The notes below the pieces were generated by a model. The model was not told where the DNA came from and did no database searches. It worked only from the letters and a program-made list of their open reading frames with translations. 59,537 bases of DNA from Peronospora farinosa (taxonomy: Eukaryota; Oomycota; Peronosporomycetes; Peronosporales; Peronosporaceae): NCBI GenBank assembly GCA_947646735.1, contig CANTFK010000152.1:1-59537 (forward strand). Reading direction: 5' to 3'. Shown here piece by piece: positions 32,332 through 42,957 of the stretch. The translations under genes and the position numbers were made by a program. Every line of letters begins with the position of its first letter. Positions within the stretch are counted from its first letter, which is position 1.

Positions 32332-33312
32332 TTACAGATGTACTTCAGGTGCTAAGCGTGAAGAATCCCAATCCTCATTAAAAGTGAGGACCACATCGAT
32401 GCCTTCTACCTGCCGGGTGTTTTGCAATTGCATACTACTCTCGCTATTCGAGTTTGAGCTTGGAACAGCAGAACTTGTGCGCACCTTGCATCGGGTGCTG
32501 CCGAGTGAAGACGTTGTGCTAACGGACGAATTGGGATCCACAAAGTTAACGATACAAGCAGACGCAGCCAAGTCAGTGTCTGGCGTCTTCGTAGCGACAA
32601 GCGAGGATTTATCCTGCACAACGCTAAGCGCACGGTCATCGAAGCAATCCCCGCTATATTCGCAGTCGAGGCTAGGACGGTTGCTGTCATTCTCATTCAC
32701 GCCACGTTTTATCTTGTACGTTACAACCATGATTACGACCCCGACACAAGCAAGAGCTCCAAACACGACCGAAAGAGCCTCGACAATGCCAGTCCAACCA
32801 TCCGCACTCGACTGCGTGTTGCTATGACTGACCAAGTCAAGACCGTCTATCGATGACTTGGAGATCACTGCTGGTGGTGGTGGCGTAGAATTGGTTTCAT
32901 CCGCCAAGTCGTTTGTGTTGCGATCTGATATCGATCCTGAACTAATTGTTGCAAAGTCGTGTGTAGATGACTTGGTCGCATCTTGGTCAGTGTTGTCAAG
33001 CGTCGATGTTGAATCGGAGTCCGATATAGAGGAAGTTGTTGGTGCTGTATTGACTGAAGATGCTGGTCTCTTAGTATTATCCGATACGTCACTATCGATG
33101 ACGGTGCTCGGCGAAGTATTGGTCGGAATAGTGCTTTCTCGTGGTATGATGAAGGTGTCATCATCAGTCCGAGAGTGCAGCGTCAAAGCGTTCGTGTGAG
33201 CATCTACATGACCAGTAAATTAGCAGACAATTCACTTGACTTCGTCTAAAGTTTCGTTTTTACCTGTTGCGATGGCAAGCGCAATTAGCAGCAACTTGCA
33301 AGCTGAGCCCAT
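32332..33312 (-). CDS. Ser/Thr-rich type I membrane protein, 2 exons
   Basis: Exon 1 is 33264-33312 and exon 2 is 32332-33203, joined by a 60-nt GT-AG intron, giving 306 residues. Exon 1 supplies a signal peptide (MGSACKLLLIALAIATDA). The ectodomain to about residue 150 is rich in Ser, Thr and Asp, as in O-glycosylated stalks. A single hydrophobic segment follows (IVEALSVVFGALACVGVVIMVVTYKIKR), then a cytosolic tail of about 130 residues with no known motif. I do not recognise a family. The short first exon, which completes the signal peptide in frame, is strong support for the model. It is convergent with CLK. Confidence 0.8.
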
Positions 33313-34027
33313 ACGCTGAACGTCCTAGTAGCTGTCCTGTTTCCAGTAACCACTTTCGCGACTGTAGCACACTCGCCTGAATGTGAATGCGACTTTAACA
33401 CACCCGCTCGTCCCAAGTTTGAAAGTAAGGACGTACCAACAATAGTTGACGATGGAATGCGGGAAGCGCAAGTACCTTTTTCATAGTCTCTAGCGCACAC
33501 CCGGCAGCGCTGCAGAAAGCAGCTGCAACCAAACGCCCACCCGATGTTCCTACTTTTCCACAACGGCGTTATAACCTGTTCATGTTTGTCGTTTATGCAG
33601 AGATTGTGATACTCGTTGTCTCCATCGGCTGGCGGTCAATCTGTCGGCTGACCGCCAGCAGTCACTACATCTGTAACTGGTTGCGTAAATGACCTACAAA
33701 CACAATGCAAGAAACCTTACTAAGTCAGCATTGATAGTCGTGTTCTTGAGCCCAATGCTCGAATACTTTTTCATTGATTTGTTTTAATTTAGTAAGTGCC
33801 TCTCAGGCGATAGTTACTGTATGCGTCATTTCTCTTGCAAACAAATGCGTTATACCAAAGTGATAATGCACGTGTTTACCATAACATTTCGTAAACATGA
33901 GGTTTACACTACATACACTTTGTTCCATGAAGACATTGAAGTTGGACGTTACTTCAGTATTGCGTCAAATTGTGTGGTTTTACACGAACGTTGAGCAATC
34001 AGTCCAACGTCCGTCATAAGACCGATC
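33313..34027. other. Intergenic region upstream of pyridoxal kinase
   Basis: Spacer between two divergent genes. It holds a perfect inverted repeat CTGGCGGTCA...TGACCGCCAG at 33629-33658 with a 10-base loop. No gene is recognised. Confidence 0.5.
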
Positions 34028-35423
34028 ATGACGGAACAAGACGGTGGTCGCGTGTTAAGTATCCAGTCGCACGTAGTACAGGGTTACGTTGGGAACAAGA
34101 GCGCTGTATTCCCTTTGCAGCTATTGGGAATGGATGTGGACCCGATTAATAGTGTACAGTTTTCCAATCATACTGGCTATAAACACTTTACAGGTCGCCG
34201 GCTCACGGGTGATGAGCTCCATGATCTACTGGACGGAATGGAGACCAATAACTTGCTTACAGATGCACATACACACCTTTTGACAGGTTACATTGGCTCT
34301 ATTTCACTATTGGACGCTATTGTGCGTGTGCATGAACGTCTACGAGCTGCACAGACCGACCCAGAGCGTCTCGTGTTCGTGTGCGACCCGGTAATGGGAG
34401 ATTTAGGCAAGCTTTACGTGCCCCTGGAGCTCGGTACGTAGCAAACAATTGGAAGTGCTGGTGGGTTGCAAGTGTGACTCTAACGGAAGAGTTGTGAATG
34501 TTGCAGTGGACTTGTACCGATCCAAAGTGTTGCCGATTTGTGATGTCTTGACACCGAACCAGTACGAGTGTGAATTGCTGGCGGAAATGGAGCTACATAC
34601 TGTTAAGGTTGCTATGCGTGCATGTAAGAAATTGCACACGCTGGGACCGAAGGTTGTGGTGATTAGCAGTTTCCAGGAAGGCTCCGAGGATGAGAGCCCT
34701 ATGGAGTTAATGGTCATTGGCAGCAAGGTCCGCAATGGTGGAGTTAATGGAAATGAACTGTACTGCGAGCAGTATGAAGTGCGTTTTCCGTGGATTGACA
34801 GCTACTACACCGGCACTGGTGATCTGTTTGCTGCTCTACTGCTAGCGTGGCTTTACCGGTACCCGGACGACTTTAAGCGTGCGCTAGAAAATGTCGTTTC
34901 AACGATTCAAGATGTACTCGGTATTACCCTTAAACTTGGCGGAAAGGACTGTGACTTGAAGCTCGTTCAGAGCCGCCATGTGATTGCCAACCCAAGTGTA
35001 CGGTTTCTCGCCTTACCGCTCTTGGTGCCGGTCCTGTTTGTGCTTGTCGATTTGGATGTGCTGCTCGGAACGATCAGCAATGGTAAGATCGTGGATGTTC
35101 CAGACGGTGCTGCGATCAAGCGGTGCGAGTTAGTAGATGCTTTGATGCTTCTTGTGGGCACTGACAACGTCAGTATTGTCACTAACTACACGGTATCGTC
35201 GACACGGGCGCTGTTTGGCGCGGCGTTGAAGGTTGTCTCATCGACGCTTTTCTCAGACGGCCGAGCCGAAACACGCAATTGTGAGACGCTAGTGGTGTCA
35301 AGCTCGACTTCTCTCGTCGATCTAGCCACTCACGCTCTGTATCAGGTGGTGACTTCTACTGCATCTGACGAAGCAGTGATGAGCTATATTAAGGAACACA
35401 ATACGCAGTGTCGGCTCATCTAA
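34028..35423 (+). CDS. PDXK: Pyridoxal kinase with C-terminal extension, 2 exons
   Basis: Exons 34028-34433 and 34507-35423 (73-nt GT-AG intron) give 440 residues. It phosphorylates pyridoxal, pyridoxine and pyridoxamine for PLP salvage in the cytosol. Family marks: RVLSIQSHVVQGYVGNKSAVFPLQLLG at the N-terminus, the VCDPVMGDLGKLYVP loop, DVLTPNQYECELL, and the catalytic GTGD with Asp241 in YTGTGDLFAALLLAW. The kinase ends near residue 300 (LKLVQSRHVIANP), where human PDXK also ends (312). The additional ~140 residues begin with a hydrophobic stretch and a VLVDLDVLLGT motif, then VTNYTVSSTRALFGAAL. This hints at a HAD-like fold, but that is only inference. Confidence 0.93.
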
Positions 35424-35577
35424 CTTCTGTAATCCCACGGCGCTGCTACACGAACAATGAATAGAGTTGCTTTTATTTCGGCTGTATGTTGAACTAATCC
35501 GCTCAGACAGGGCCAACGTGATAAATGAGAAACGCTACAGTGTTGCTCGAGTTAAATTGCTTGTGACATTTCCAACA

Positions 35578-37233
35578 TCATGGATGTGCCGTCACCCGAG
35601 CTGTAATCGATGTATGCATCGCGGTAAGTGCTTGAGTCCAGTGGTCCAATGCATCGTACATCTTGCCAGCATCTCGAGCTCTACACACCGTGCACAGACA
35701 GAAAACACGCTGTTGGAAGTCACGCAAATAACATGAGTGCAAATAAATGACGCACTTTTCTCGTGTCTGTAGCACAAGAAGCCCTCGACTTTGGTCGATC
35801 TTGGCGTCCAACTCAAGATTCTGAATGAGTGCAACGGCGATATCTTCGACATCCTTCCTGGTTATATTCATCCTTTTTGACAGACTCTCAATGTGAATTG
35901 TTTGATACGGACGTACGATCGTCTTCATGACTTGGCGTCGAATGTTGTGCAGCAGTGGGTTCAAGTAACGCTTCATGATAGGATCACTGAGCAGTTTGTA
36001 CTTGGGGTTCCGTAGAACCTTCTCGAATTGCACAACATCGTTGGACTCATAAGCACCGCGTAGCAGCAGCATCGCGCCAATCTCTTCCACATCGTGATAT
36101 ACCTTTGCTTCACGCGAATCAAATGGATTAATATCCGAGCTAGCCAACATGTTAGCTAGGACGACATACTTCAGACAGCGCGTTGCGCGCGAGTTGCCAG
36201 CTTCCTGGTAATTGCGGAAGCTTTCAAAGAACTCGTTGTACGCGAGCATCCATTCTTTCTCTTCTAAATACATCTTGCCACCCTCCTCGCGAATAACGCT
36301 ACATCACACAATCCAAATGTGATTAACAGTCGTCTACTGCGGTGACTACTATAGCAACAATAACACCTACCCCATGATTCGCGGGTCAGCAACGGCAGCA
36401 TCCAGATCCAGCGTCTTTGGATAAATGACGCGCATTTTAGCCCCGTTCTTAGTCTCCACGCATAGCTACATGCACAAAATAAGCGGATAAATATGTAAGC
36501 CTTATGTAAACGCCATACATCACGTCGACGTTGTCATTACCTGAATTTCCAGCGCGTAGACATCTAGTAGCGACGTGGCCTTCGACTGGTCCTGCCCTCC
36601 ATCAGAAGTCTGACAGTAGCTATACAGCTGATGCAGTAGCTTCTCTAGCTGATCAAATTCTTGCATGTCCAGATACAACTTTCCCAGCTTAACGTTCATG
36701 CTGAACCAGAGTCTGTCGTTATTGACATCCTTGAGTTTGTCCAGCGTCAGCTCATACATTTTGGACGTATACTTGGCACTACTCTTCTCCTCTTTCTTTC
36801 CCGTAGCATTGGACACTACGTCGAGAATCGATGAAATTGATTCCGTGCTTTCATTTCGTGTAACAAATGCCAAGTGTTCGAGCATTTGTTCATAGTGACG
36901 CAGCATCTCGTCCCATTGGTGTCGACTCACACAAATTTTCACCACGTACTCAAGTGCCTGAAAACTCCACTTTCTTTCTTCAATTGGCGTCGTTCCTTGC
37001 TCTAACGTCACTACACGCTGGAAATATTCGAGCGCCTGTGTCAATTCACCACGTTGACGAAAATCTTCAGCCTCGTAAAACGTATTTTCCAGTGCAATTT
37101 GTGCTTCACGAGTGATTACGCGTTGATTTATCGCTTCCTCGTCATTCGCTTTGTCTTCTACTGTCTCTTGTTCATCACTATCAAATTGCTCGTCACTATC
37201 GTATTCGTATTCATATTCTTCCGAATCCGACAT
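35578..37233 (-). CDS. CSN2: COP9 signalosome subunit 2, 4 exons
   Basis: Exons (minus) 36541-37233, 36371-36465, 35756-36298 and 35578-35680 give 477 residues, near human CSN2 (443). The introns are GT-AG, of 75, 72 and 75 nt. The N-terminus is acidic (DSEEYEYEYDSDEQ). Helical repeats with KDVNNDRLWFSMNVKLGKLYLDMQEFDQLEKLLHQL follow, then VIREEGGKMYLEEKEW, NSRATRCLKYVVLANMLASSDINPFDSREAK, and the PCI domain with IVRPYQTIHIESLSKRMNI. It ends in KMYDALDHWTQALTAM. CSN2 docks cullins for removal of NEDD8. The last intron is a multiple of three and open in frame, so retention would insert 25 residues. Confidence 0.95.
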
Positions 37234-37387
37234 TTTGTTACAGTATTACTGTAATTAATGATGGAAAAAAGAATGGAAATATATTACCAATATATTGTAA
37301 AAAAACGTTTGATTGGATAATATCCAATGCGATATTTTCCAAATACATGTATACGCCACTAAGCAATAATACCCCATTAAGTTGCAC
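37234..37387. promoter_or_regulatory. Bidirectional intergenic region CSN2 / SFT2-like
   Basis: 154 bp separate the divergent start codons. AT-rich, with no clear TATA or initiator motif. It must carry both promoters. Confidence 0.5.
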
Positions 37388-38095
37388 ATGTTGGAGCAAA
37401 TAAAGGCTAAATCAACGCACGCGGCGACATTAGCGCGAGATACAGCGGGATCATTCAAAGACGCGGCACAAAAAGCGACGCAGAAAAGCTCAGCGGTATT
37501 GCAGGCGAAAGCTGTTGCACATAACATCAAAATACCGACTGTAGTCAAGTCGTCAAACTCATCCACTTCGCTCGCTGACACGGTCAATGAGAGTGATGTG
37601 GAGGAAGGCAAATCGCCTATTAATATCAGTCAGGAGAAAGAGGGACTACTTAATGAATTGGGGCAGGAAATATGTGGTCTTACTAAACGTCAGCGACTCT
37701 ATGGAGCTATTGGCTGCTACTTGTTCGGTGCACTCTGTGGTTTCTTGTCTACATTGATGATGTGGGGAGGCCCAAAACACCTCAAGCAGTTTGCTTTCTT
37801 TTACACACTCGGAGCTCTGTGCAGTATTAGTAGCTCGCTCTTCTTGATCGGCCCTATGCGACAGCTCAAGATTATGTGCATGCCTGTTCGACGTATAGCC
37901 TGTTGCGTCTGGCTGGGTACCATGTGCACGACACTTATTATTGCCTTTGGTTTTCCAAAGGCAGGGCCACTAGTGATGTTGCTGGTGATTATACAGTACG
38001 TTGCAATGCTCTGGTATGGCGCTTCGTTCATTCCTTACGGCCGGGCCGTCCTCCGGAAGGGTTGCTCCAAAGCAGCGAGCTACGTCAGTAGCTAA
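37388..38095 (+). CDS. SFT2-family vesicle-transport membrane protein (paralogue 1)
   Basis: 235 residues, single exon, from the ATG at 37388 (MLEQIKAKSTHAATLARDT). The first ~95 residues are an Ala/Lys-rich soluble helix. The SFT2/Got1-like core follows (LTKRQRLYGAIGCYLFGALCGFLSTLMMW) with four hydrophobic segments, the FAFFYTLGALCSISSSLFLIGP block and the C-terminal MLWYGASFIPYGRAVL, the family hallmark. SFT2 proteins act in endosome/trans-Golgi retrograde vesicle fusion. A paralogue lies 3 kb downstream. Confidence 0.9.
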   Translation: MLEQIKAKSTHAATLARDTAGSFKDAAQKATQKSSAVLQAKAVAHNIKIPTVVKSSNSSTSLADTVNESDVEEGKSPINISQEKEGLLNELGQEICGLTKRQRLYGAIGCYLFGALCGFLSTLMMWGGPKHLKQFAFFYTLGALCSISSSLFLIGPMRQLKIMCMPVRRIACCVWLGTMCTTLIIAFGFPKAGPLVMLLVIIQYVAMLWYGASFIPYGRAVLRKGCSKAASYVSS

Positions 38096-38555
38096 GCGCC
38101 ATACTTTACACGAAAGTGTGTTTGTATACATGCATTTATATCGGGTGGAGTATGTTAACTTTTGTTTCTAGCATAAAGATAATTCCAATCCAATGCAGAC
38201 ATTAAATGACGAGATTTACTACCCATTCAGTACCCATCCTAGGCGTCGTAGGCACACAAAATCCTTCAACTTGTGCATGCAATACAAAAAAACAGCATTG
38301 AAGAATCAAACGGCATCAATGCCATGACGAAATATGTTTTTGAAAAAAATATGGATCAAACCATTAGATGCACGCTTATGTATTTGAAAAAGACATCGAT
38401 CAAAAGGGTCACAGTCTTCTTTGAGGATATGGGTGACGGTCACTTGTCACAACGAAGTAACGTGACTAAATTATCATGGGCCCGTTGGTGTGACAGCGAG
38501 CACGTGTTTCTATAAGCACCTACGATGCAGTTAATTTAAGCTTTTCTTTGTTTGT
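38096..38555. other. Intergenic, no gene recognised
   Basis: AT-rich spacer with one 80-codon frame (38273-38515) that has no domain or conserved look. Confidence 0.5.
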
Positions 38556-39617
38556 ATGAGCTCGACTCAGATGACTGTTGAAAAAGGCGCAACTTCTCAT
38601 GCCGGTCGGGATTTTGCACATCAATCGGCAATTATGCAACGTGGAGAACTGGCAACTCCATTCGATCAACATCTTTTGGACGTGTATGCAGGACGGACAT
38701 CGGATGGTCTTGCATTCTTTGAAGAGCATGGCTACTTTGATGTGAGTGATGCTGCCAACACGGTGCAAATGTTTCGTGAGAACGTCGGCATGAACGAGTT
38801 CTGGGACGATTGCAAAAGTCTCGATAAACACGACCCGTTCGAGCGGGCAACAGTGTATCCCTTCGGCTCGAAAAGCAAAGTGCCAAGTAGCCGCATGCGC
38901 AGTGTGCTGCACCGGACCAATTCTGAACGATTCACGCTGCAAGATGAGGACGGGAACCCGATGACAGAGAACGATTTGCTTGAGATGGAGCGCGAGTACC
39001 GTTTCAAGGTCAAGTTCTTTGAACTAGATGATGATGACGAAGCCGAGTTCGAAACCGAGTTGGTATGCATGAAGGAAGCAATTGAGGTGATTCGTGTTGA
39101 GAAATATCACGTTCAAAAAGTTCTTTTTCGAGCACTTAAACAGGAAGACCCTGAGGAAGTAGCAGCTAGTCCTGACGATCGATACACAACAGCCGAGTTC
39201 ATCGATTTTTTGCCCATATCCTCTCAAGTTGCACAGTTGGATCTGCCACCTTACTGCGGTAATTTGTTTATCCTTCGCGAGTCCATTGCACTACTTCGAC
39301 GCAGCTGGAGCAAGCGCTGGTGTATACTGGACTTCTGGTCGTTTAAAGTTAGGCTGTACAAAAGGAGCTATTGGCGGCGTCTTCGAGGCGAGCTGGATTT
39401 ACGTCTAGCGACAAAGATCGAGATGATGGGACATGGTGGCTTCCGCATTGAATTCCTGGGCGGAAACGTGGTCTGTATGAGGTCAAGAAATGAAAGAGAG
39501 ATAGCAACCTGGGTGCAGCTTATGCGCTTTGCCGCGGAAATGGTACGGGGCAACGCAATGAGACTTCCCGAGATCTCCAGCAGCAAGAGGCTGCTAAGAT
39601 GCAGCATAGGTTTCTGA
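38556..39617 (+). CDS. PH-domain protein of unknown function
   Basis: Single exon, 353 residues. The N-terminal half has no recognised domain; it includes an acidic stretch (ELDDDDEAEFETEL). About residues 235-335 read as a pleckstrin-homology domain: CGNLFILRESIALLRRSWSKRWCILDFWSFKVRLYKR, then a basic loop, and the closing helix with its invariant Trp in NEREIATWVQLMRFAAEMV. Such domains bind phosphoinositides or proteins at membranes. The frame ends shortly after the domain. It sits between two SFT2-family genes on the same strand; no functional link is shown. Confidence 0.75.
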   Translation: MSSTQMTVEKGATSHAGRDFAHQSAIMQRGELATPFDQHLLDVYAGRTSDGLAFFEEHGYFDVSDAANTVQMFRENVGMNEFWDDCKSLDKHDPFERATVYPFGSKSKVPSSRMRSVLHRTNSERFTLQDEDGNPMTENDLLEMEREYRFKVKFFELDDDDEAEFETELVCMKEAIEVIRVEKYHVQKVLFRALKQEDPEEVAASPDDRYTTAEFIDFLPISSQVAQLDLPPYCGNLFILRESIALLRRSWSKRWCILDFWSFKVRLYKRSYWRRLRGELDLRLATKIEMMGHGGFRIEFLGGNVVCMRSRNEREIATWVQLMRFAAEMVRGNAMRLPEISSSKRLLRCSIGF

Positions 39618-40825
39618 TTTATACAACTTCGAGCGTTTCTGCGAGAAAGACGACTTAGTCATGTGCCTGCAATATAAACACAGAATGGATGAGCACGCCA
39701 ACGGTATACTACACGAGTTCCTTAAGCGTAACTCGATTGAAATGTAGAGAATTGCTAGAGCTTGCAATAGACAACAAAAGTGTCGGCTAGCGTTACTTTT
39801 ACCATGGAGGTGATTCTAAGGCAAGAGTTGAAATGTTAGTAAGCAAAAGCGTACTGTCGGAGTATCCTGACAAAAGACTTATCCACATTTGTGACTCTGA
39901 AAGTATGGGTATGGACGACTCTTGATCGATGTCTTGCGATCACGTCAATTCGACATAAAAAAGTATAGGACACGACCAAGACAACAAGCTCTGAAATTTA
40001 AAATCATCTTTTCCTACAAAGCCCCATTTATGATCCCACTTCATGCAAGAATGGGATGAATACGCTGAGGAGATGGTTATAAGCTGGACATACTAACATC
40101 TGCAAGCGAGACGCATGATCATGGCCTCGGCGAGGGTATAATCTTAAGCTACACTGAAAGCAAAGTGAGTACCAATGGCAAGGAGGCTATAAAACGCCAT
40201 CGACGTTTGCTCAACAAATCAACGCCCATGGTACGGACAAAGTTAGAACACATGCACCAGCAGCGACGACATGCTTTTGCAAAAAGGGGGAGTAGTTGAA
40301 TCATGAATCGTGGCCGCTTAGAATACAATTCATCTGACTTTCACTTAAAACCAAGATATCACGTAGCGTGTAAGCGGTCGCCTCCGTACTAAGCTCACCC
40401 TATGTATAAGTCGACGTCGCTTTTAGGTCTACCATCGCCTTGGTTTAATTGCCAACGCCAATAGTTCCATGTTCAACAAAGCACCTAAATGTTCGTATCA
40501 TTTCATAGCCTGGCATGATCCGACGCACCTCTAGTGTCTACAATCATTCCACCGCGAGCGCTCTTACCTTGTCTTTGCAAAGCTGTTCGTATTGTTTGCA
40601 CTCTTCACTTTTGCTCTGTACGTGTGTTTGTCGAGGCTAAAGTCACATTCTTTCTCTACGAGTGTCACTAAATTCATCGCACTCTTCATATGCTCTTCAG
40701 GTACTTACTTCTATACAAACCTCATCGATGTGGAAATGTGGTGTACACGATATCGTGCTGTAGCCATCAAAAAAAATCAGAAGCACGTCGGTATCAAGCA
40801 AAAAGAAGATTTTCGTTGTAAGATC
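39618..40825. other. Intergenic with decayed sequence
   Basis: Scattered short frames. 39680-39750 reads MDEHANGILHEFLKRNSIEM, and about 40085-40290 reads as Lys/His/Arg-rich pieces; both could be retroelement debris but match nothing convincingly. The open frame running in from 40592 into the next gene has hydrophobic but atypical residues and is not taken as its start. Confidence 0.4.
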
Positions 40826-41741
40826 ATGATGGATCAACTGAAGGAGCAGAGCAAGAAGGCGAGCGACAAGCTCGAGAACTTTGCCAAAAAGACACAACAA
40901 GAGCTAGAAAAGACCAGTAAAAAAGCACAAAAAAGTATCGAAAAGGCTGCCAAGCAGACACAACAAGAGCTAGAAAAGACCAGTAAAAAGGCGCAGGAGT
41001 GCACCGAAAAAGCGGCCAAACAGGCCAAAGACAGTATCAACAAGAGCACGGAACAGGTCAAGAAAGCCATTGAGAGGGATAGCGGTCAAATGAACTCGGC
41101 TCGAGAGTCTATTCATATTGATATCAAGGACAAGAAGAAAAAGGCCAAATTACGTCGTAAGGACTCGAGCGACGAAGACACCGACGAAGAGGACGGACTA
41201 TTACACGACATTGGTGACGAGTTCGACCAGCTCACGCTTAATCAGCGTGCACTGTGCGCCGTTGGCTGCTATGTGCTCAGTGGTCTCTTCGCCTTCGCAG
41301 CCACGGTGATGCTGTTCACGGGTGTGCACCACGTGCGCTTTTACGCACTCTTCTATTCGCTGAGTAACGTTGCCACCTTCTGCAGTCTCATTTTCATTAT
41401 GGGTCAAAATCGTCTTCAGAAACGTATGCTTTCGAGCAAACGAAGCGTGACTGGTCGTGCGTGGATGGGTTCTATGGCGCTCACGATCACTGTGGCCTTC
41501 TTTTGGTCTTCACACTGGTTTATTGTGATCGTACTGCTTCTGTTGCAGTTTGGTAGCATGATCTGGTACAGTACTTCATACATCCCTTTCGGACGTAAGT
41601 TTCTGCACAAGTACATGGCTAAGAGAATCGTGCTGGTAGATGCCATGGATGGCAAAATCGATGGTAAGTAAGTGCACGGTTGTTTGCGTGCTGCCACTTT
41701 CCTCTATCTTTTGCTTCTTTTTATTTTTAGTGATCTCGTAA
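40826..41741 (+). CDS. SFT2-family membrane protein with Lys-rich helical repeats (paralogue 2)
   Basis: Start ATG at 40826 (MMDQLKEQSKKASDKLENF). Residues ~1-90 carry tandem 22-residue helical repeats (KKTQQELEKTSKKAQKSIEKAA and variants), like apolipoprotein or LEA-type amphipathic helices. An acidic run (DSSDEDTDEEDG) follows, then the SFT2 core (LTLNQRALCAVGCYVLSGLFAFAATVMLF) with four hydrophobic segments ending MIWYSTSYIPFGRKFL. The unspliced frame stops at 41671. Alternatively a GTAAGT at 41664 and TTTTTAG at 41730 form a 67-nt intron, replacing the end by DVIS and stopping at 41741. Both give about 282 residues. The repeat region is absent from paralogue 1. Confidence 0.88.
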
Positions 41742-41814
41742 CAACAGAACACGTATCATTGCCAGCCAGCAATTAATCTCGTGTTCCATGTAAATGAGCT
41801 TTTTTTGCCGTCGA

Positions 41815-42957
41815 CTATAGCTTGGAATGGTCTTCTAGCCAAACCACAAAGTCGTGCACAACAGCATTACGGATGTGAGGTGGCTCGCTAGCCAAATCAT
41901 GGTGTCCTCCTTCGTAAGTCTTGAAGGTCTTGTCGGCACTGCGCGTTTTCAGGTGGAGTGCCGCTGAACCGGTGACACTGCAAGCTCTATCTGCCGTGCC
42001 ATGCTGCAGAAGATATGGTGTCTCGATCAGCTGCAATTTGTCTTGGATGCTCACGATGCCTTCTAGCAGAGCTAGTCCCGTGCCAATACGCATCTTGCCA
42101 GGATAGTACAAAGGATCAGCCTGTTTATCTGCATCTGCAATAGCCGCAACCTCTGGAGAATTGTTCTTGCCACTATTTGCCTTCACCAGCGGCAATTTGG
42201 GCGTGTACTTGTGCAACAATCTGCCGATGGCTTCCATCAGATGGGATGGTCGCGATGCCTCGTGAATCTCAATAGCCGGACACAAGACAATAGCTCCATC
42301 AACAAGCTTCGGGCCGCCTTTACTGAGCGCATGCAGAATGATTAACCCACCCAGCGACCTGTCACCAAGAAACACAATTCCATCAGCACACACTTGACAA
42401 ATTGTTACAAACTGAACAGCTCGTACTACCACTTACGCTCCGAATAAAAAGACTTTCTTTCGAGGATATTTGGCTTTGACTAAGTCTACAAAGGCGATGG
42501 CATCGTCTACCAATGTATGTACACTTGAAAAGTATCCATGTCTACCATCACTTCTTCCCATTCCCTCGTGGTCCATTCCTGCTACCAGGAAACCGTGTTG
42601 CAGTACCTCAACCATAAACTTGTTGTTACGGGCGCTATGGGAGTTGATACCATGCAATGCAACCACCACTGCTTTTGCATCTTTAGCATTGTCCAGATCT
42701 CTAGGCAGCCAAAAGCGGTAGAACAGTCGCACGATTTCTCCATTCGGTCTGATTCTCTCCATTAGACCTGATTCCTCAATTCCAGCATGCACATGAGTAA
42801 GCAGAAATTCCTGGTGTGACGAGGTGTGTGGAGCCCCACGCCGCGTGTTCTGCTTAGCTATTCCATGACCAAAAAGCATAAGAAGAGTGGAGACACAAAC
42901 TGACAAAAACCCGATGAGCATTACAAGCGCGAGCGCCACGGTATTAATGCTCCACAT
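41815..42957 (-). CDS. Membrane-anchored monoacylglycerol-lipase-like hydrolase, 2 exons
   Basis: Exons (minus) 42437-42957 and 41815-42358, with a 78-nt GT-AG intron that splits the Ala codon of the nucleophile elbow, give 354 residues. The start is the ATG at 42957 (MWSINTVALALVMLIGFL). Residues ~5-35 form a membrane anchor. The alpha/beta-hydrolase follows: ALHGINSHSARNNKFMVEVLQHGFLVAGMDHEGMGRSDG, then the nucleophile GASLGG (Ser175), Asp in HGTADRACS and His in YEGGHHDLASE. This is the serine aminopeptidase S33/MGL type, acting on monoacylglycerol or lysophospholipid esters. The substrate cannot be fixed. It is convergent with the SFT2-like gene. Confidence 0.92.

Noticed and set aside
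39640..40290. Copia or DNA-transposon gene
   Set aside because: Isolated suggestive words only; no catalytic motif or consistent domain order.
40592..40825. Upstream start for SFT2 paralogue 2 at 40592
   Set aside because: The extra residues are hydrophobic and irregular, unlike the repeat that follows, and ATG 40826 begins directly with the helical repeat.
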